The position numbers and the translations under genes are program-made. 43,588 bases of DNA, from NCBI GenBank assembly GCA_021773095.1, contig JAJFKR010000025.1, forward strand, positions 1 through 43,588, given 5' to 3'. A model generated the notes under the pieces. It searched no databases. It was not told the origin of the DNA and saw only the letters and a program-made list of their open reading frames with translations. This stretch comes from Woeseiaceae bacterium. GTDB lineage: Bacteria > Pseudomonadota > Gammaproteobacteria > Steroidobacterales > Woeseiaceae. Shown here one piece after another: positions 17,316-26,632 of this stretch (the stretch's first letter is position 1; the number at the start of each line of letters is the position of its first letter).

Positions 17316-18496
17316 ACGACTTGTCCGGCCGCCTGCCCGGATGACCATGCCCACTGGAAGTTGAATCCTCCCAGGTGCCCGGTTACGTCGACCATCTCGC
17401 CGATAAAATAAAGCCCCGGGTGTTGCCTGCTCTCCATGGTTTTTGATGAGAGTTCGTCCGTATCGACGCCGCCCATCGTGACTTCGGCTGTGCGATAACC
17501 TTCGGTAGCCGCGGGCTTGATGGACCAGGACTGCAAATTTCCTGCGACCTGACGTAAATGCTCGTCACTGAAATCGGCGAGCGCTCTATCCCGCTGCTCC
17601 GGCCAAAAAAGCTCTTGCAACTCGCTGGCCAATGCCTTCGGAAGCATCTCCGCGAGCAGGACGCGCAGCGAGGTTCTAGGGCGTGAGCGCTTTGCAGCAA
17701 GAAGCAGATCGGCAAGTTCGACGTCGGGCAGCAGGTTTACGTCGATACTTTCGCCCGGACTCCAGTAACTCGATGCCTGCAACATGGCTGGTCCGCTGAG
17801 ACCGCGATGTGTAAACAGAATGTCTTCGGTAAACTGGGCGCTGCCCGCCGTAACGGTAGCTTTGCAACTCACTCCAGACAGCCGGCCGCAAAGGTCGTGC
17901 AAAACGCCGGTGAGCGTGAAGGGCACCAGTCCCGCAGAGGTTTCTAGAACACGCAATGAAAACTGCCGGGCGAGACGATAGCCAAAATCAGAGGCGCCCA
18001 TTTTGGGGATGCTCAAGCCGCCGGTCGCGATCACCAGCGAGGTGCAGCTGAAGCGGCCCTTGCTACAGTTCAGCTTATAGCCATCATTGGCAGATACCGC
18101 GATATCGGTGCACTGCGTTAGTACTCTCACACCTGCTTCTTCGCATTCGTCGGCGAGCATCGTGACTATGTCCTTCGAGGAGTTATCACAAAATAACTGG
18201 CCCAAAGATTTTTCGTGGTAGCCGATACCGTGTTTTTCGACCAGTGAAATAAAATCCCACTGCGTGTAGCGGCTAAGTGCGGATTTGCAAAAGTGCGGGT
18301 TCGAGCCGATAAATTGAGAGGGATCGGAATGAAGATTGGTAAAATTGCAGCGGCCGCCACCGGACATCAGAATTTTCTTGCCGGTCTTGTTAGATCCTTC
18401 GAGCACGATGACCTGACGGCCACGTTGTCCCGCGGCAATCGCACACATGAGGCCGGCGGCTCCTCCTCCAATAATGATGACGTCGGTATGCTCCAT
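17312..18496 (-). CDS. flavoprotein of the BaiN/HI0933 family
   Basis: About 394 residues from ATG 18496 (MEHTDVIIIGGG). FAD-binding GGGAAGLMCAIAAGQRG, then a GGGRCNFTN segment and the second nucleotide-binding motif LVIATGGLSIPKMGASDFGY; C-terminal GEMVDVTGHLGGFNFQWAWSSG, all characteristic of the HI0933/YhiN family of NAD(P)/FAD-dependent oxidoreductases. The substrate is unknown (BaiN itself acts on bile acid intermediates; most homologues are uncharacterised). The longer ORF to 18604 is cysteine-rich and unlikely. Convergent with the kinase gene, sharing 4 bp. Confidence 0.85.
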   Translation of the reverse strand: MEHTDVIIIGGGAAGLMCAIAAGQRGRQVIVLEGSNKTGKKILMSGGGRCNFTNLHSDPSQFIGSNPHFCKSALSRYTQWDFISLVEKHGIGYHEKSLGQLFCDNSSKDIVTMLADECEEAGVRVLTQCTDIAVSANDGYKLNCSKGRFSCTSLVIATGGLSIPKMGASDFGYRLARQFSLRVLETSAGLVPFTLTGVLHDLCGRLSGVSCKATVTAGSAQFTEDILFTHRGLSGPAMLQASSYWSPGESIDVNLLPDVELADLLLAAKRSRPRTSLRVLLAEMLPKALASELQELFWPEQRDRALADFSDEHLRQVAGNLQSWSIKPAATEGYRTAEVTMGGVDTDELSSKTMESRQHPGLYFIGEMVDVTGHLGGFNFQWAWSSGQAAGQVV

Positions 18497-18599
18497 GTCG
18501 GAAGGATAGCAGCGGCACTCACAGCTTTCGCAGCTCAAACCTTCAAAGTGACGGGATTTCGCTGTTCGGTTGAAGCGCCATATAATGACTGAAAAACAA

Positions 18600-18630
18600 T
18601 GCATTAATACAGTGAATTGACATTAATGCA
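18600..18630. promoter_or_regulatory. inverted repeat, candidate HipB-type operator
   Basis: TGCATTAAT at 18600-18608 and ATTAATGCA at 18622-18630 form a perfect 9-bp inverted repeat with a 13-bp spacer. It lies between the flavoprotein gene and the HTH antitoxin gene, just after a TATAAT at 18581-18586. The arrangement fits a dimeric repressor site that controls hipBA, perhaps also the divergent gene. Confidence 0.55.
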
Positions 18631-18718
18631 CGGTTTTCTAGGCATTATGAGAATCATTCGTGTAAGCTTCGGGTTATCGACGATCTCGTCATCCGGCGCC
18701 AACGGCCGCGGGAGATAC

Positions 18719-19045
18719 ATGGCAATTCCATTCCGGCAGGACTCGCAAATCTTGATGGACCTCGGCTCACGCCTGCGAGACCTCCGAGTGTCGCATGGCT
18801 ACTCGCAAATCGAGCTTGCCAGGAAAGCCGCTGTTTCTCGGGCGACCATACAAAGCCTCGAAAAAAGCGGGCGAATATCGCTAAGCAGTCTGTTGCGAGT
18901 CCTTCGCGTGCTCGGCGAACACCACGCGATTGGCAACATTGCCCCGGCCCAGGACTTCGACCCGCAAGCGGTTTTTGAGCGAGAACAAGAGAGAGATCAG
19001 CGGCCGTCGCGAAAGCGGGTTTCGAGAAAGAGTAGAGCGACTTGA
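18719..19045 (+). CDS. hipB: HTH (Xre family) protein, HipB-like antitoxin
   Basis: 108 residues from ATG 18719, preceded by GGGAGA. The HTH_3 fold spans about residues 16-70: LGSRLRDLRVSHGYSQIELARKAAVSRATIQSLEKSGR. The C-terminal tail is strongly basic (RPSRKRVSRKSRAT), likely DNA- or toxin-contacting. It precedes and overlaps a HipA-like kinase gene by 4 bp (TTGA), the usual antitoxin-first order. It should repress its own operon, possibly at the inverted repeat 90 bp upstream. Longer in-frame starts from 18617 would run through that region. Confidence 0.8.
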   Translation: MAIPFRQDSQILMDLGSRLRDLRVSHGYSQIELARKAAVSRATIQSLEKSGRISLSSLLRVLRVLGEHHAIGNIAPAQDFDPQAVFEREQERDQRPSRKRVSRKSRAT

Positions 19046-20328
19046 CTCAGGCAATCAAAATTTACCTGTACGAACACACGCTCGGTTTTCTGGCGCAAGA
19101 CAATGGCAAGTATGTTTTCAAGTACGACGAAGAATTTCAGAAAACCGGTATGCAGCCCGCACCTCTTTACATGGATACGAAGCGGGCAACGTACAGTTTT
19201 TCACGTCTCAACAACACCTCGTTCGCCGGCCTTCCCGGTTTGATAAGCGATTCGATTCCTGACTACTACGGCACGCAAGTAATACAGAAGTACTATAGTT
19301 CGATCGGCGCGGATCCGCTGTCCATCACGCCGTTGGACAAACTCGCCTATATCGGTGAAAGAGGCTTCGGGGCACTCAGATTCGCACCAGCGCAAAGCCT
19401 GACCAGCGGAGTGGGCGATCCTAACATCGAGCTGTTTACGTTATGGGACGAATCGCGCAAGGTCCTCAGTGACGACAGCCCATCCAGGGAAGTAAGCTGG
19501 GTTTATAGCTTTGGCGGCACCGCCGGCGGCGCACGCGCGAAAGCGGCCATCCTGTTTAACAGAGAAAGCGGCCTGTTTTCGGTTCGCGAAGAGGCGACCA
19601 GGAATGGTTACGGTCATTGGCTGCTGAAATTCGATGGGCTGGCCAAGGAAGACAAAGGTCAGCCACAGCCCTACGAGAGAATGGAATACATTTATTCTCT
19701 CCTGGCGAGCGATGCCGGTATCGATGTCCCCGAAACATCCTACGTCGAGGAATCTTCAGGAATGTTTCATTTTCTTGTGAAGCGATTCGACCGAAGCGTT
19801 GATACCAAGACACAAGAAATAACCAGGCAGCACGTGCAAACGATTTCAGCTTTGCTGCATAACGACCATAACGATCAACAAAGCCTCGACTACGTTGATG
19901 TTCTAACGGCCATAAAGCGAATAACCGGCAGCGCGGGAGAGACACTGCGAGCGTACCGACAGATGATCTTCAACGTCCTCGCACACAATTATGACGATCA
20001 CAGCAAGAACCTGTCTCTCATGATGGAGACGAATGGTGCGTGGTCGCTGTCTCCTGCTTATGACAACGTTTATACCAACAGCAAAGGTTGGTTCGCGAAT
20101 GGCCACCAGATCACGGTCAATCAGAAATCGAAGCTCATCACCAAAGCGGATGTTCTGGCGGTTGCAGATCGTCTGGATATTTCAGGAAGCAAGGCCCGAA
20201 CGATTATCACAGACGTGCAAAGTGCGTTGCTCGGATGGGAAGGCTATGCTCAAGAATACGGGCTAACTGACCGCTTCCCTGACTACGTCAAAGAGGTTCA
20301 GGCTGGCCTTGGTCGCGTTCAAATCTGA
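19042..20328 (+). CDS. hipA: HipA-like serine/threonine kinase toxin
   Basis: 428 residues, usual HipA length. N-terminal subdomain (about 1-100), then GFGALRFAP, the P-loop-like GGTAGGARAKAAI (about 155-167), the catalytic loop HNYDDHSKN (about 315) and the metal-binding SPAYDNV. HipA kinases phosphorylate aminoacyl-tRNA synthetases such as GltX and cause dormancy; the target here is not known. The only in-frame start near the antitoxin end is TTG at 19042, overlapping its stop codon, which would keep toxin translation low. All catalytic residues appear intact. Confidence 0.85.
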   Translation: MTQAIKIYLYEHTLGFLAQDNGKYVFKYDEEFQKTGMQPAPLYMDTKRATYSFSRLNNTSFAGLPGLISDSIPDYYGTQVIQKYYSSIGADPLSITPLDKLAYIGERGFGALRFAPAQSLTSGVGDPNIELFTLWDESRKVLSDDSPSREVSWVYSFGGTAGGARAKAAILFNRESGLFSVREEATRNGYGHWLLKFDGLAKEDKGQPQPYERMEYIYSLLASDAGIDVPETSYVEESSGMFHFLVKRFDRSVDTKTQEITRQHVQTISALLHNDHNDQQSLDYVDVLTAIKRITGSAGETLRAYRQMIFNVLAHNYDDHSKNLSLMMETNGAWSLSPAYDNVYTNSKGWFANGHQITVNQKSKLITKADVLAVADRLDISGSKARTIITDVQSALLGWEGYAQEYGLTDRFPDYVKEVQAGLGRVQI

Positions 20329-20355
20329 CATTGTGCGGCTATTTCTATTCGTACT

Positions 20356-20369
20356 ACACGATTTCGTGT
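20356..20369 (+). terminator. short hairpin after hipA
   Basis: ACACGA-TT-TCGTGT followed by TTTG, a perfect 6-bp stem 28 bp after the hipA stop and 38 bp before the HlyD start. It could be a weak terminator or a binding site. Confidence 0.35.
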
Positions 20370-20406
20370 TTTGAAGATCACATTGATCCTGATTCACAAT
20401 CGAATC

Positions 20407-21669
20407 ATGAGCGGAGTGCACACTGAAAATCTGTTTCGCGAGCAGGCAGTCCAGTCCTTGTCAAAAAAGATACCGGGCCGCCCGATCTGCCTGATGCCAC
20501 ACCCATGGTTATGGCTGAATGTTTTGCTTGCCACACTATTCCTGTCCACAGTGCTTTTCATCGGTAACGCAGAATATTCTCGCAAAGAGTCTGTTCGCGG
20601 CTGGTTGATTTCCAAATCCGGTGTGGCCAGGATAGTGAACAGCACTGCGGCAGTCGTTAGGGAAGTAACCCGCACGCCAGGCGATCGTGTTAAGAAAGGT
20701 GAGCCACTCATCTATCTGTCGATGGACTCAACGCTGTCAGATGGCAATGGCAAGAGTGAGCAAGTCCTCTCGCAATTGCGTGAAGAGATACGCGAGGTCG
20801 ACACGCAACTGGAGCTGTCGCAGCAGCAGCAGGATATGGAGGTCGCAGGACTGGCGCGGCAACTTCAAGCCTTCGATATAGGCGTCATAAGCCTTTCTTC
20901 GCGTCGTGATGACCAGAAACAGGGCGTTGGCTTAAGCCGTGAAAAATTAGGCCGAATTGAACGTGTCGTTGCCAGTGGTGCGGTGACCGAATGGGATGTA
21001 CTTCGACAGCGAGAAGAGGTCGCTGTGATGCAGCAAGACCTTGGACGTCTCGAGCAGGACATTGCCAGCCAGCAACGAGAGCGTGAGTTGCTGCAAGGAC
21101 GGCGGGACAGTATGCCCGTGCTGGCGGAAATTCAGCGTTCTACGCTAAGGGCGCGACGAATGCAGTTATCCCGGCAAATCGCAGAGCAGGAATCAACCCG
21201 CATGTCCGTACTGACCTCCCCCGTCACCGGGGTCATTGCTTCGATCGAGATAAATGCGGGTGACTCCATCGCACCACGGCAATTACTAATGACGGTGCTA
21301 CCGGAGGAAATGGATCTCGCCGCAGAAGTTTATGTTCCGTCACGGGCAGCAGGATTTATACAAGCTGGCCAGACTGTCAAAATCTCCTACGATGCATTTC
21401 CGAGACAGAAATTCGGTACGTTCAGAGGGCGGGTTGAACGCGTATCGAATTTCGTCGTTTTACCGGGCGAGATTCCACGTCCGTTTCCAATACCTGAGGC
21501 AACGTACAAGGTTCAGGTCGAAATTCATGACACGGCGATAAGTACCAGCATCGGCAGCGCCGGACTGCGGCCCGGTATGCTCCTGGCGGCAGAAATCGTT
21601 CTGGAAAAGAGAAATTTTCTCGATTGGCTTTTGGAGCCGTTGCGCTTCGGTCGCAGCACGACAGGGTAG
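20407..21669 (+). CDS. HlyD-family membrane fusion protein of a peptide/bacteriocin exporter
   Basis: About 420 residues from ATG 20407. The N-terminus NLFREQAVQSL is typical of CvaA-like adaptors paired with C39 transporters, followed by one membrane helix (about 38-57), a lipoyl half (VVREVTRTPGDRVKKGEPLIYL), a coiled coil of about 150 residues and a C-terminal half (LTSPVTGVIASIEINAGDSI, then PGMLLAAEIVLEKR). It spans the periplasm between the inner-membrane ABC transporter and a TolC-type channel, which is not in the window. The ABC gene begins directly after its stop codon. Confidence 0.87.
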   Translation: MSGVHTENLFREQAVQSLSKKIPGRPICLMPHPWLWLNVLLATLFLSTVLFIGNAEYSRKESVRGWLISKSGVARIVNSTAAVVREVTRTPGDRVKKGEPLIYLSMDSTLSDGNGKSEQVLSQLREEIREVDTQLELSQQQQDMEVAGLARQLQAFDIGVISLSSRRDDQKQGVGLSREKLGRIERVVASGAVTEWDVLRQREEVAVMQQDLGRLEQDIASQQRERELLQGRRDSMPVLAEIQRSTLRARRMQLSRQIAEQESTRMSVLTSPVTGVIASIEINAGDSIAPRQLLMTVLPEEMDLAAEVYVPSRAAGFIQAGQTVKISYDAFPRQKFGTFRGRVERVSNFVVLPGEIPRPFPIPEATYKVQVEIHDTAISTSIGSAGLRPGMLLAAEIVLEKRNFLDWLLEPLRFGRSTTG

Positions 21670-23781
21670 ATGGCGGGCGACGTACCACGACGACCCTGGC
21701 TCAATATGAATGGCAGGAAAAACCTACCCGTAGTTCGGCAGGCGACCGCTACCGAATGTGGGCTGGCTTGCGTCGCGATGATTGCCGCGTATTTCGGTGT
21801 GTCGACGGATCTGATCAATCTGCGACGCGAGCATTCCGTTTCGCTAAAGGGTGCAACGCTCGCCAGCATTTCCGTATGTTGTGCCGGTCTCGGACTGTCT
21901 ACACGCGCTTTGCGCTGCGATTTTCGAGAGCTCAGGAATCTGCGCATGCCGTGTATCCTGCACTGGCGTTTTAGCCACTTCGTCGTTTTAAAATCAGTTA
22001 AAGACGACCGTATCGTCGTGCACGATCCTGCAAGGGGTGTGGTGACAGAATCAGCGGCCGAAGTGCGCGACGCGTTTACGGGTATTGCGCTTGAAGTGAT
22101 GTCCGCGCCACGAATTCGGCGATCAAGACTACCGTCGCGACTTAAACTTCGCGACCTGATTTCGAGCGGTGGCAATCTGAGTCGGCAATTCCTGGCTGGG
22201 TTGGGGCTGGCGTTAGTCTGTGAAATTTTACTGCTGACGGCACCGTTTTATTTGCAGGTGGTCATAGACCAGGTGCTCTCGAAAGGCGATGGCCCACTTT
22301 TGAATACCCTGGTGGCCGTATTCTCGGTTCTCCTCGTTATTCACGTGCTGGCCAACGTGATGCGGCAGCTAACCTTCAGTTATTTGGGTCATGTAACCGT
22401 CTTTGATTTGACGACGCGCGTGTTGCACCGATTATTGCAACTACCGATTCGTTTTTTTCGAAATCGTGAGCTCGGGGATATTCAGCACCGCGTGCAATCG
22501 CTGGGCCGCATCCAGAGCTTCGTGGTGCAATCAATTCCAGCGTTGATTCTCGATTCCCTGTTCATTGTTTTGATAATCGGCCTGATGACCCTGTACGAGC
22601 CGAGACTCACGTTACTCATGGTCCTGGCACTCGGGTTGTGGTGCTGCTGGCGAATTCTCATTTTCTCGCTGAGTCTGCGGTTATCGAGTGACATAGCGCA
22701 GGCTGAATCGTCAGTGCAAACGCATTTTTTGGAAACACTCCGCGCGGTCCAGTCAATTAAAGTGGCAAACGGTGAATCGAACCGGGAATCGGAGTGGCGC
22801 AACCTGTTTGCTGATGCAACGAATACGCGTATTCGTGTTAGCAATTTGCAGGTCGTCGATGGCGCTGTTCGTCAGGTGCTGTTCCAGGGAGCTCGCATTG
22901 TGACGGTGTACCTGCTCGCAATCCGGGGTCTCGATGGTCAGATCAGTATCGGCATGATGTCGGCGTATGTGGCGTATCTTGGCATGTTCACGACTCGAGG
23001 TTGTGGAATTGTTGATCGGATTCTTGAGTACAAGTTACTCGAGGTGCCACTGAATCGGCTTGCGGATATCGTCTTTAGCGAAGAAGAAAAACTGGATGGC
23101 ACGGGGAGTGATCGTCCTCTGGGTGACATCAGGCTCAAAAATGTCGCTTTTTCATACTCAAGAGATGAGCCGGCCATTCTAAAAGACTGCACGGCCCGGA
23201 TACGTGAGTCGGGGCTTACGGCGATAGCGGGGCCATCCGGTGTTGGCAAAAGTACGCTGTTGCAAATTATTGCCGGGCACGAACTGGTGACGGGCGGCGA
23301 GATATTCATCGGTGGACATCCCGCTCATCACTGGAGTCCAAAGGAGCTGCGCTCGCAGATGGCCGTGGTTTTTCAGGGCGATAGTCTCCTCAAAGGCTCC
23401 GTCGCGGAGAACATCGCATTGTTTGATACCTCGTTCGACAAGAAGCGAATACAAGAAGCAGCAGTGGCAGCCTGCATCGCCAATGATATCGAGTCCTTGC
23501 CGATGCGGTATGAGACACGCATCGGCGATCTCGGATCCTCACTTTCACGCGGCCAGGTGCAACGCATTCTTCTCGCTCGTGCTTTTTACAGGCGGCCGGC
23601 ACTGTTGTTGCTTGATGAGGCCACCAGCGGTCTGGACTGCGAACTGGAAAAGAAAGTGATTGCAGCGTTGTGTGAACTGCCCGCAACCAAGCTTGTCGTT
23701 ACTCACAGCGATCTCATGTTGCAGGCGGCCGATACCGTGCTGTGGCTGCATGAGGGAAGGCTGCTATCATCCCGCCCTTAA
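21670..23781 (+). CDS. C39 peptidase-containing ABC transporter (CvaB/LagD-like)
   Basis: 703 residues, full length for a PCAT. N-terminal C39 cysteine peptidase with oxyanion Gln24 and catalytic Cys30 in QATATECG, His103 (HFVVL) and Asp119 (HDPARG); six membrane helices (about 165-440); ATPase with Walker A GPSGVGKST, Walker B ALLLLDEATSGLD and a signature reading LSRGQVQR rather than LSGGQ. Such proteins cut double-glycine leader peptides and export the cargo. No leader-type small ORF lies beside it, so the cargo is encoded elsewhere or was lost. Start ATG immediately follows the HlyD stop. Confidence 0.9.
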   Translation: MAGDVPRRPWLNMNGRKNLPVVRQATATECGLACVAMIAAYFGVSTDLINLRREHSVSLKGATLASISVCCAGLGLSTRALRCDFRELRNLRMPCILHWRFSHFVVLKSVKDDRIVVHDPARGVVTESAAEVRDAFTGIALEVMSAPRIRRSRLPSRLKLRDLISSGGNLSRQFLAGLGLALVCEILLLTAPFYLQVVIDQVLSKGDGPLLNTLVAVFSVLLVIHVLANVMRQLTFSYLGHVTVFDLTTRVLHRLLQLPIRFFRNRELGDIQHRVQSLGRIQSFVVQSIPALILDSLFIVLIIGLMTLYEPRLTLLMVLALGLWCCWRILIFSLSLRLSSDIAQAESSVQTHFLETLRAVQSIKVANGESNRESEWRNLFADATNTRIRVSNLQVVDGAVRQVLFQGARIVTVYLLAIRGLDGQISIGMMSAYVAYLGMFTTRGCGIVDRILEYKLLEVPLNRLADIVFSEEEKLDGTGSDRPLGDIRLKNVAFSYSRDEPAILKDCTARIRESGLTAIAGPSGVGKSTLLQIIAGHELVTGGEIFIGGHPAHHWSPKELRSQMAVVFQGDSLLKGSVAENIALFDTSFDKKRIQEAAVAACIANDIESLPMRYETRIGDLGSSLSRGQVQRILLARAFYRRPALLLLDEATSGLDCELEKKVIAALCELPATKLVVTHSDLMLQAADTVLWLHEGRLLSSRP

Positions 23782-23833
23782 ATTTAACGAGCTCCCCGGC
23801 AGCAGAAAGACGAAACCAGTTCTACTGGTAGTC

Positions 23834-25144
23834 CTATCTGTCCCGATAGGCTGGCGGCTTTTCCGAATCCATTTGCAGGTAGCGATCGCGCAACATTGTC
23901 TGCCGGCTTTCCATGGGTATCACGATACCGTTGATCAAAACCTGATCAGCATAGGTCGTCAGTTCAAACGGATCGGCAGGCCAGATCACAAGGTCGGCAG
24001 CCTTGCCGGTCTCTATGCTTCCCACAGATTCCGCAACGCCGTAAATCTCGGCGGGTGTCAACGTGATTGCCCGCAATGCGGCATCCCAGTCCAGGCCATC
24101 CGCAACGGCATTGCCCGCAGACTGAGTGATGTTACGAGCGTTATGCGACTGGCTGGCGCCATCGGACAGTGCGTAGCGCACACCGGCAGCGGCTAGCACA
24201 TTCGCGCCACCTCGACGTGCATTGATGCGATCGAAGTTACCCGGAAGATTGTCAGTGACATTGAGAATGACGGAGATATCTGCATCCGCCAGTTCGTCTG
24301 CCAGCGTCCACGCTTCGGCACCACCAGAGATAATCGCATTCAGGCCGTACTCCTGGGTCAACGCTATCAATACTTTGATGTCGCTTGCACGGTCGACGCT
24401 TACGAGCATGGGCGTTGCGCCCGAAATCACGCCTTGTAGTGCTTCAAGATCTACAATGCTGTGTTGGTAATCCCTCCGCATGCCACGCTCGAAATCACCT
24501 TTGTGATCGCGGTAGTCGCTCGCTTCTTCAAGTGCGTTTCGCAATATCAGCCAGGCACCCGTACGGCTGCCGTTTGCGAAGAAACTGCCGTACTCACCAA
24601 GAGAAACAACCATCGCTGCTCCGCGCTTGTCCAAAGCGTTGTCGTCACCGAGATTAACGATTGCCGCAAGGCCGGAGAGTACGTGTCCGATATTGCCGAA
24701 ATCATCGGGAGATCCGGGTGCGGGTACAATCGCGGCTCGTGTGATGCCTTCGATGCGTTGCACCGGAATCAGGGTTGAATGTGAGTTGTAGGCATCTGCA
24801 ACGTCGAAGCCGGCCGTGAACTGGTCGCCGATTTGAGCCGCATCATTCGGACCCGCAGAGCTGCTGACCTCTACAAGCCCAAGTCGCCCAAGCGGACTGA
24901 ACAAGCCGGGCGTGACGATTTTGCCAGTCGCATCGATGACGGTTGCGCCATCGGGCACACTCATTCCTGAGCCAACCGATAGGATTTTCCCGTCAACAAC
25001 AATAATAGTAGCCTTGTCGATCGTGCCCTCGGGTCCAACGGTGTGAACCTTCCCGCCGACGATTGCGATGGTTTCCGCAGCAGCCGCTAATGTGAAGCAA
25101 AGTGCGATCAGCATTGAGATCAATAATGAGATCAGATATTTCAT
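23834..25144 (-). CDS. amidohydrolase-like protein lacking metal ligands (probable pseudoenzyme)
   Basis: 436 residues with a signal peptide (ending near AAAA, residue 23). The amidohydrolase fold is evident (IAIVGGKVHTVGPEG, GKIVTPGLFSP, and C-terminal GSIETGKAADLVIWPADPFE). Every metal-binding His of the upstream partner is replaced: HxH becomes LGR (85-87), the VHNH strand becomes VSVD and the FHHAVEA loop becomes ISGGAEA; the Asp in LSDG remains. It overlaps the catalytic-looking partner by 4 bp (ATGA). It may be a structural or regulatory subunit of a periplasmic heterodimer. Confidence 0.82.
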   Translation of the reverse strand: MKYLISLLISMLIALCFTLAAAAETIAIVGGKVHTVGPEGTIDKATIIVVDGKILSVGSGMSVPDGATVIDATGKIVTPGLFSPLGRLGLVEVSSSAGPNDAAQIGDQFTAGFDVADAYNSHSTLIPVQRIEGITRAAIVPAPGSPDDFGNIGHVLSGLAAIVNLGDDNALDKRGAAMVVSLGEYGSFFANGSRTGAWLILRNALEEASDYRDHKGDFERGMRRDYQHSIVDLEALQGVISGATPMLVSVDRASDIKVLIALTQEYGLNAIISGGAEAWTLADELADADISVILNVTDNLPGNFDRINARRGGANVLAAAGVRYALSDGASQSHNARNITQSAGNAVADGLDWDAALRAITLTPAEIYGVAESVGSIETGKAADLVIWPADPFELTTYADQVLINGIVIPMESRQTMLRDRYLQMDSEKPPAYRDR

Positions 25145-26517
25145 TTTGCACCTCCTGCAGACGCTGCCGTTCCCAGGCTAAAGTCGGTTACCGGATTAAC
25201 GGCATCGTTGCCACGCTCAAAAGCGAGCGCCCCATCGATGTAAACGCGCTCCGCTTTGGTGTAAACGCTGAACGGGTTACCGCTCCAAACGACGACGTCA
25301 GCCATTTTGCCGACCTCGAGAGTGCCAGTGACATCAGCAACACCGAGTGCCTTAGCGGGATTGCTTGTGATCCACCGAATAGCGCGCTCTGGTGGAACAT
25401 CAACTCCAGCTCGCGCTGCGGCACCCATGACTTTTGCCGTTTCCTGATTCAGGCGCTGAATGCCGAGACTGTCGTCAGAATGGATGATGGCACAGGCGCC
25501 AGCTTTATCGACGAGAGCGGCGTTCTCACGAATACCGTCATAAGCCTCCATCTTGAAACCCCACCAGTCGGCCCACATGGCAGAACAGGTGTCGGCTTCG
25601 GCTAACAAGTCGCCAATCTTGTACGCCTCGACGGCGTGATGAAACGCCGTCACTTTGTAGCCGAACTCTTTCGCTATATCGAGCATGACCGACATTTCAT
25701 CAGCGCGATAGCAGTGATTGTGAACGAGGATTTTGCCGTTCAGCACGCCCGCAAGTGTTTCCAGCTTGAGATCTCGCATCGGCGCCTCACCTTTCCCGTT
25801 CTCCGCGGCAGCGACCTTGTCGCGATAATCTGCAGCCGCAATCCATGCGCTGCGATACCCGGCAACATTACCCATGCGAGTGCTTGGTGCCTGCCCACGC
25901 CCGCCATAAACACGCTTGGGATTTTCGCCACAAGCCATCTTCATGCCATACGGTGCGCCCGGAAATTTCATGTCCATGACATTGCGTCCGGGAACGTTTT
26001 TTACAGTGACGCTGCGGCCGCCGATCAGATTGGCCGAACCGGGAAGAATCTGCATCGAGGTGATACCACCTGCGAGAGCGGTGACGAAGCCCGGATCGTG
26101 TGGCCAGACACTGTGTTCCGCCCAAACCTCTGCGGTGACTGGCGCTGTCGCTTCGTTGCCATCTGAATGCGAAGCTGTATGAGGTGAAGGATAGACGCCG
26201 AGATGTGAGTGCACGTCGATCACACCGGGCGTGACCCATTTGCCGTTTGCCGCAACGACGGCCGCACCGTCGGCAGCGATGTCCGCGCCAACAGCAACGA
26301 TTTTGCCGTCACTAAACAGTACGTCAGCGCCATCAAGGCGCTCGCCACTGCCGGTTAGCACCGTGGCACCCTTGAGCAATGTCGCCTCGCCAGACAGGGC
26401 TGTGTAGCGGCTTTCGAACGGAGCATTACCGTCATCCGGCTCCTCGCTGCAGCCTGCAGTCAACAAAAAGAGAGCGGTAACCACGCCGATTGATAGGTTT
26501 ACTGATAATTTGTTCAC
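25141..26517 (-). CDS. amidohydrolase family lipoprotein (imidazolonepropionase-like)
   Basis: 458 residues with a lipobox (LTAGC, Cys23). Metal-ligand motifs are intact: DVHSHLG (His103, His105), VHNHCYR (His266, His268), FHHAVEA (293-294) and HSDD (346-349). The C-terminus has the composite-domain pattern TSNPAKALGVADVTGTLEVGKMADVVVW. Relatives include imidazolonepropionases, prolidases and other cyclic amide or peptide hydrolases; the substrate here is unknown but acts outside the inner membrane. First gene of a two-gene operon with the ligand-less paralogue. Confidence 0.86.
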   Translation of the reverse strand: MNKLSVNLSIGVVTALFLLTAGCSEEPDDGNAPFESRYTALSGEATLLKGATVLTGSGERLDGADVLFSDGKIVAVGADIAADGAAVVAANGKWVTPGVIDVHSHLGVYPSPHTASHSDGNEATAPVTAEVWAEHSVWPHDPGFVTALAGGITSMQILPGSANLIGGRSVTVKNVPGRNVMDMKFPGAPYGMKMACGENPKRVYGGRGQAPSTRMGNVAGYRSAWIAAADYRDKVAAAENGKGEAPMRDLKLETLAGVLNGKILVHNHCYRADEMSVMLDIAKEFGYKVTAFHHAVEAYKIGDLLAEADTCSAMWADWWGFKMEAYDGIRENAALVDKAGACAIIHSDDSLGIQRLNQETAKVMGAAARAGVDVPPERAIRWITSNPAKALGVADVTGTLEVGKMADVVVWSGNPFSVYTKAERVYIDGALAFERGNDAVNPVTDFSLGTAASAGGAK

Positions 26518-26632
26518 TGATTTTTCCCGCCGGGAGAGTAGTAATTGTTTATGCTCACTATATTACAGTTGTGAGCTCTGGGGGCGTCACAATTGATGTT
26601 CGAGTTCTTTGACGAATATCGGGGTAACTAAA

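Noticed and set aside
25868..26239. ORFs within the amidohydrolase genes on other frames (25636-26166 plus, 25868-26239 minus).
   Set aside because: Frame shadows of a well-supported lipoprotein gene, rich in Arg/Ser/Cys.
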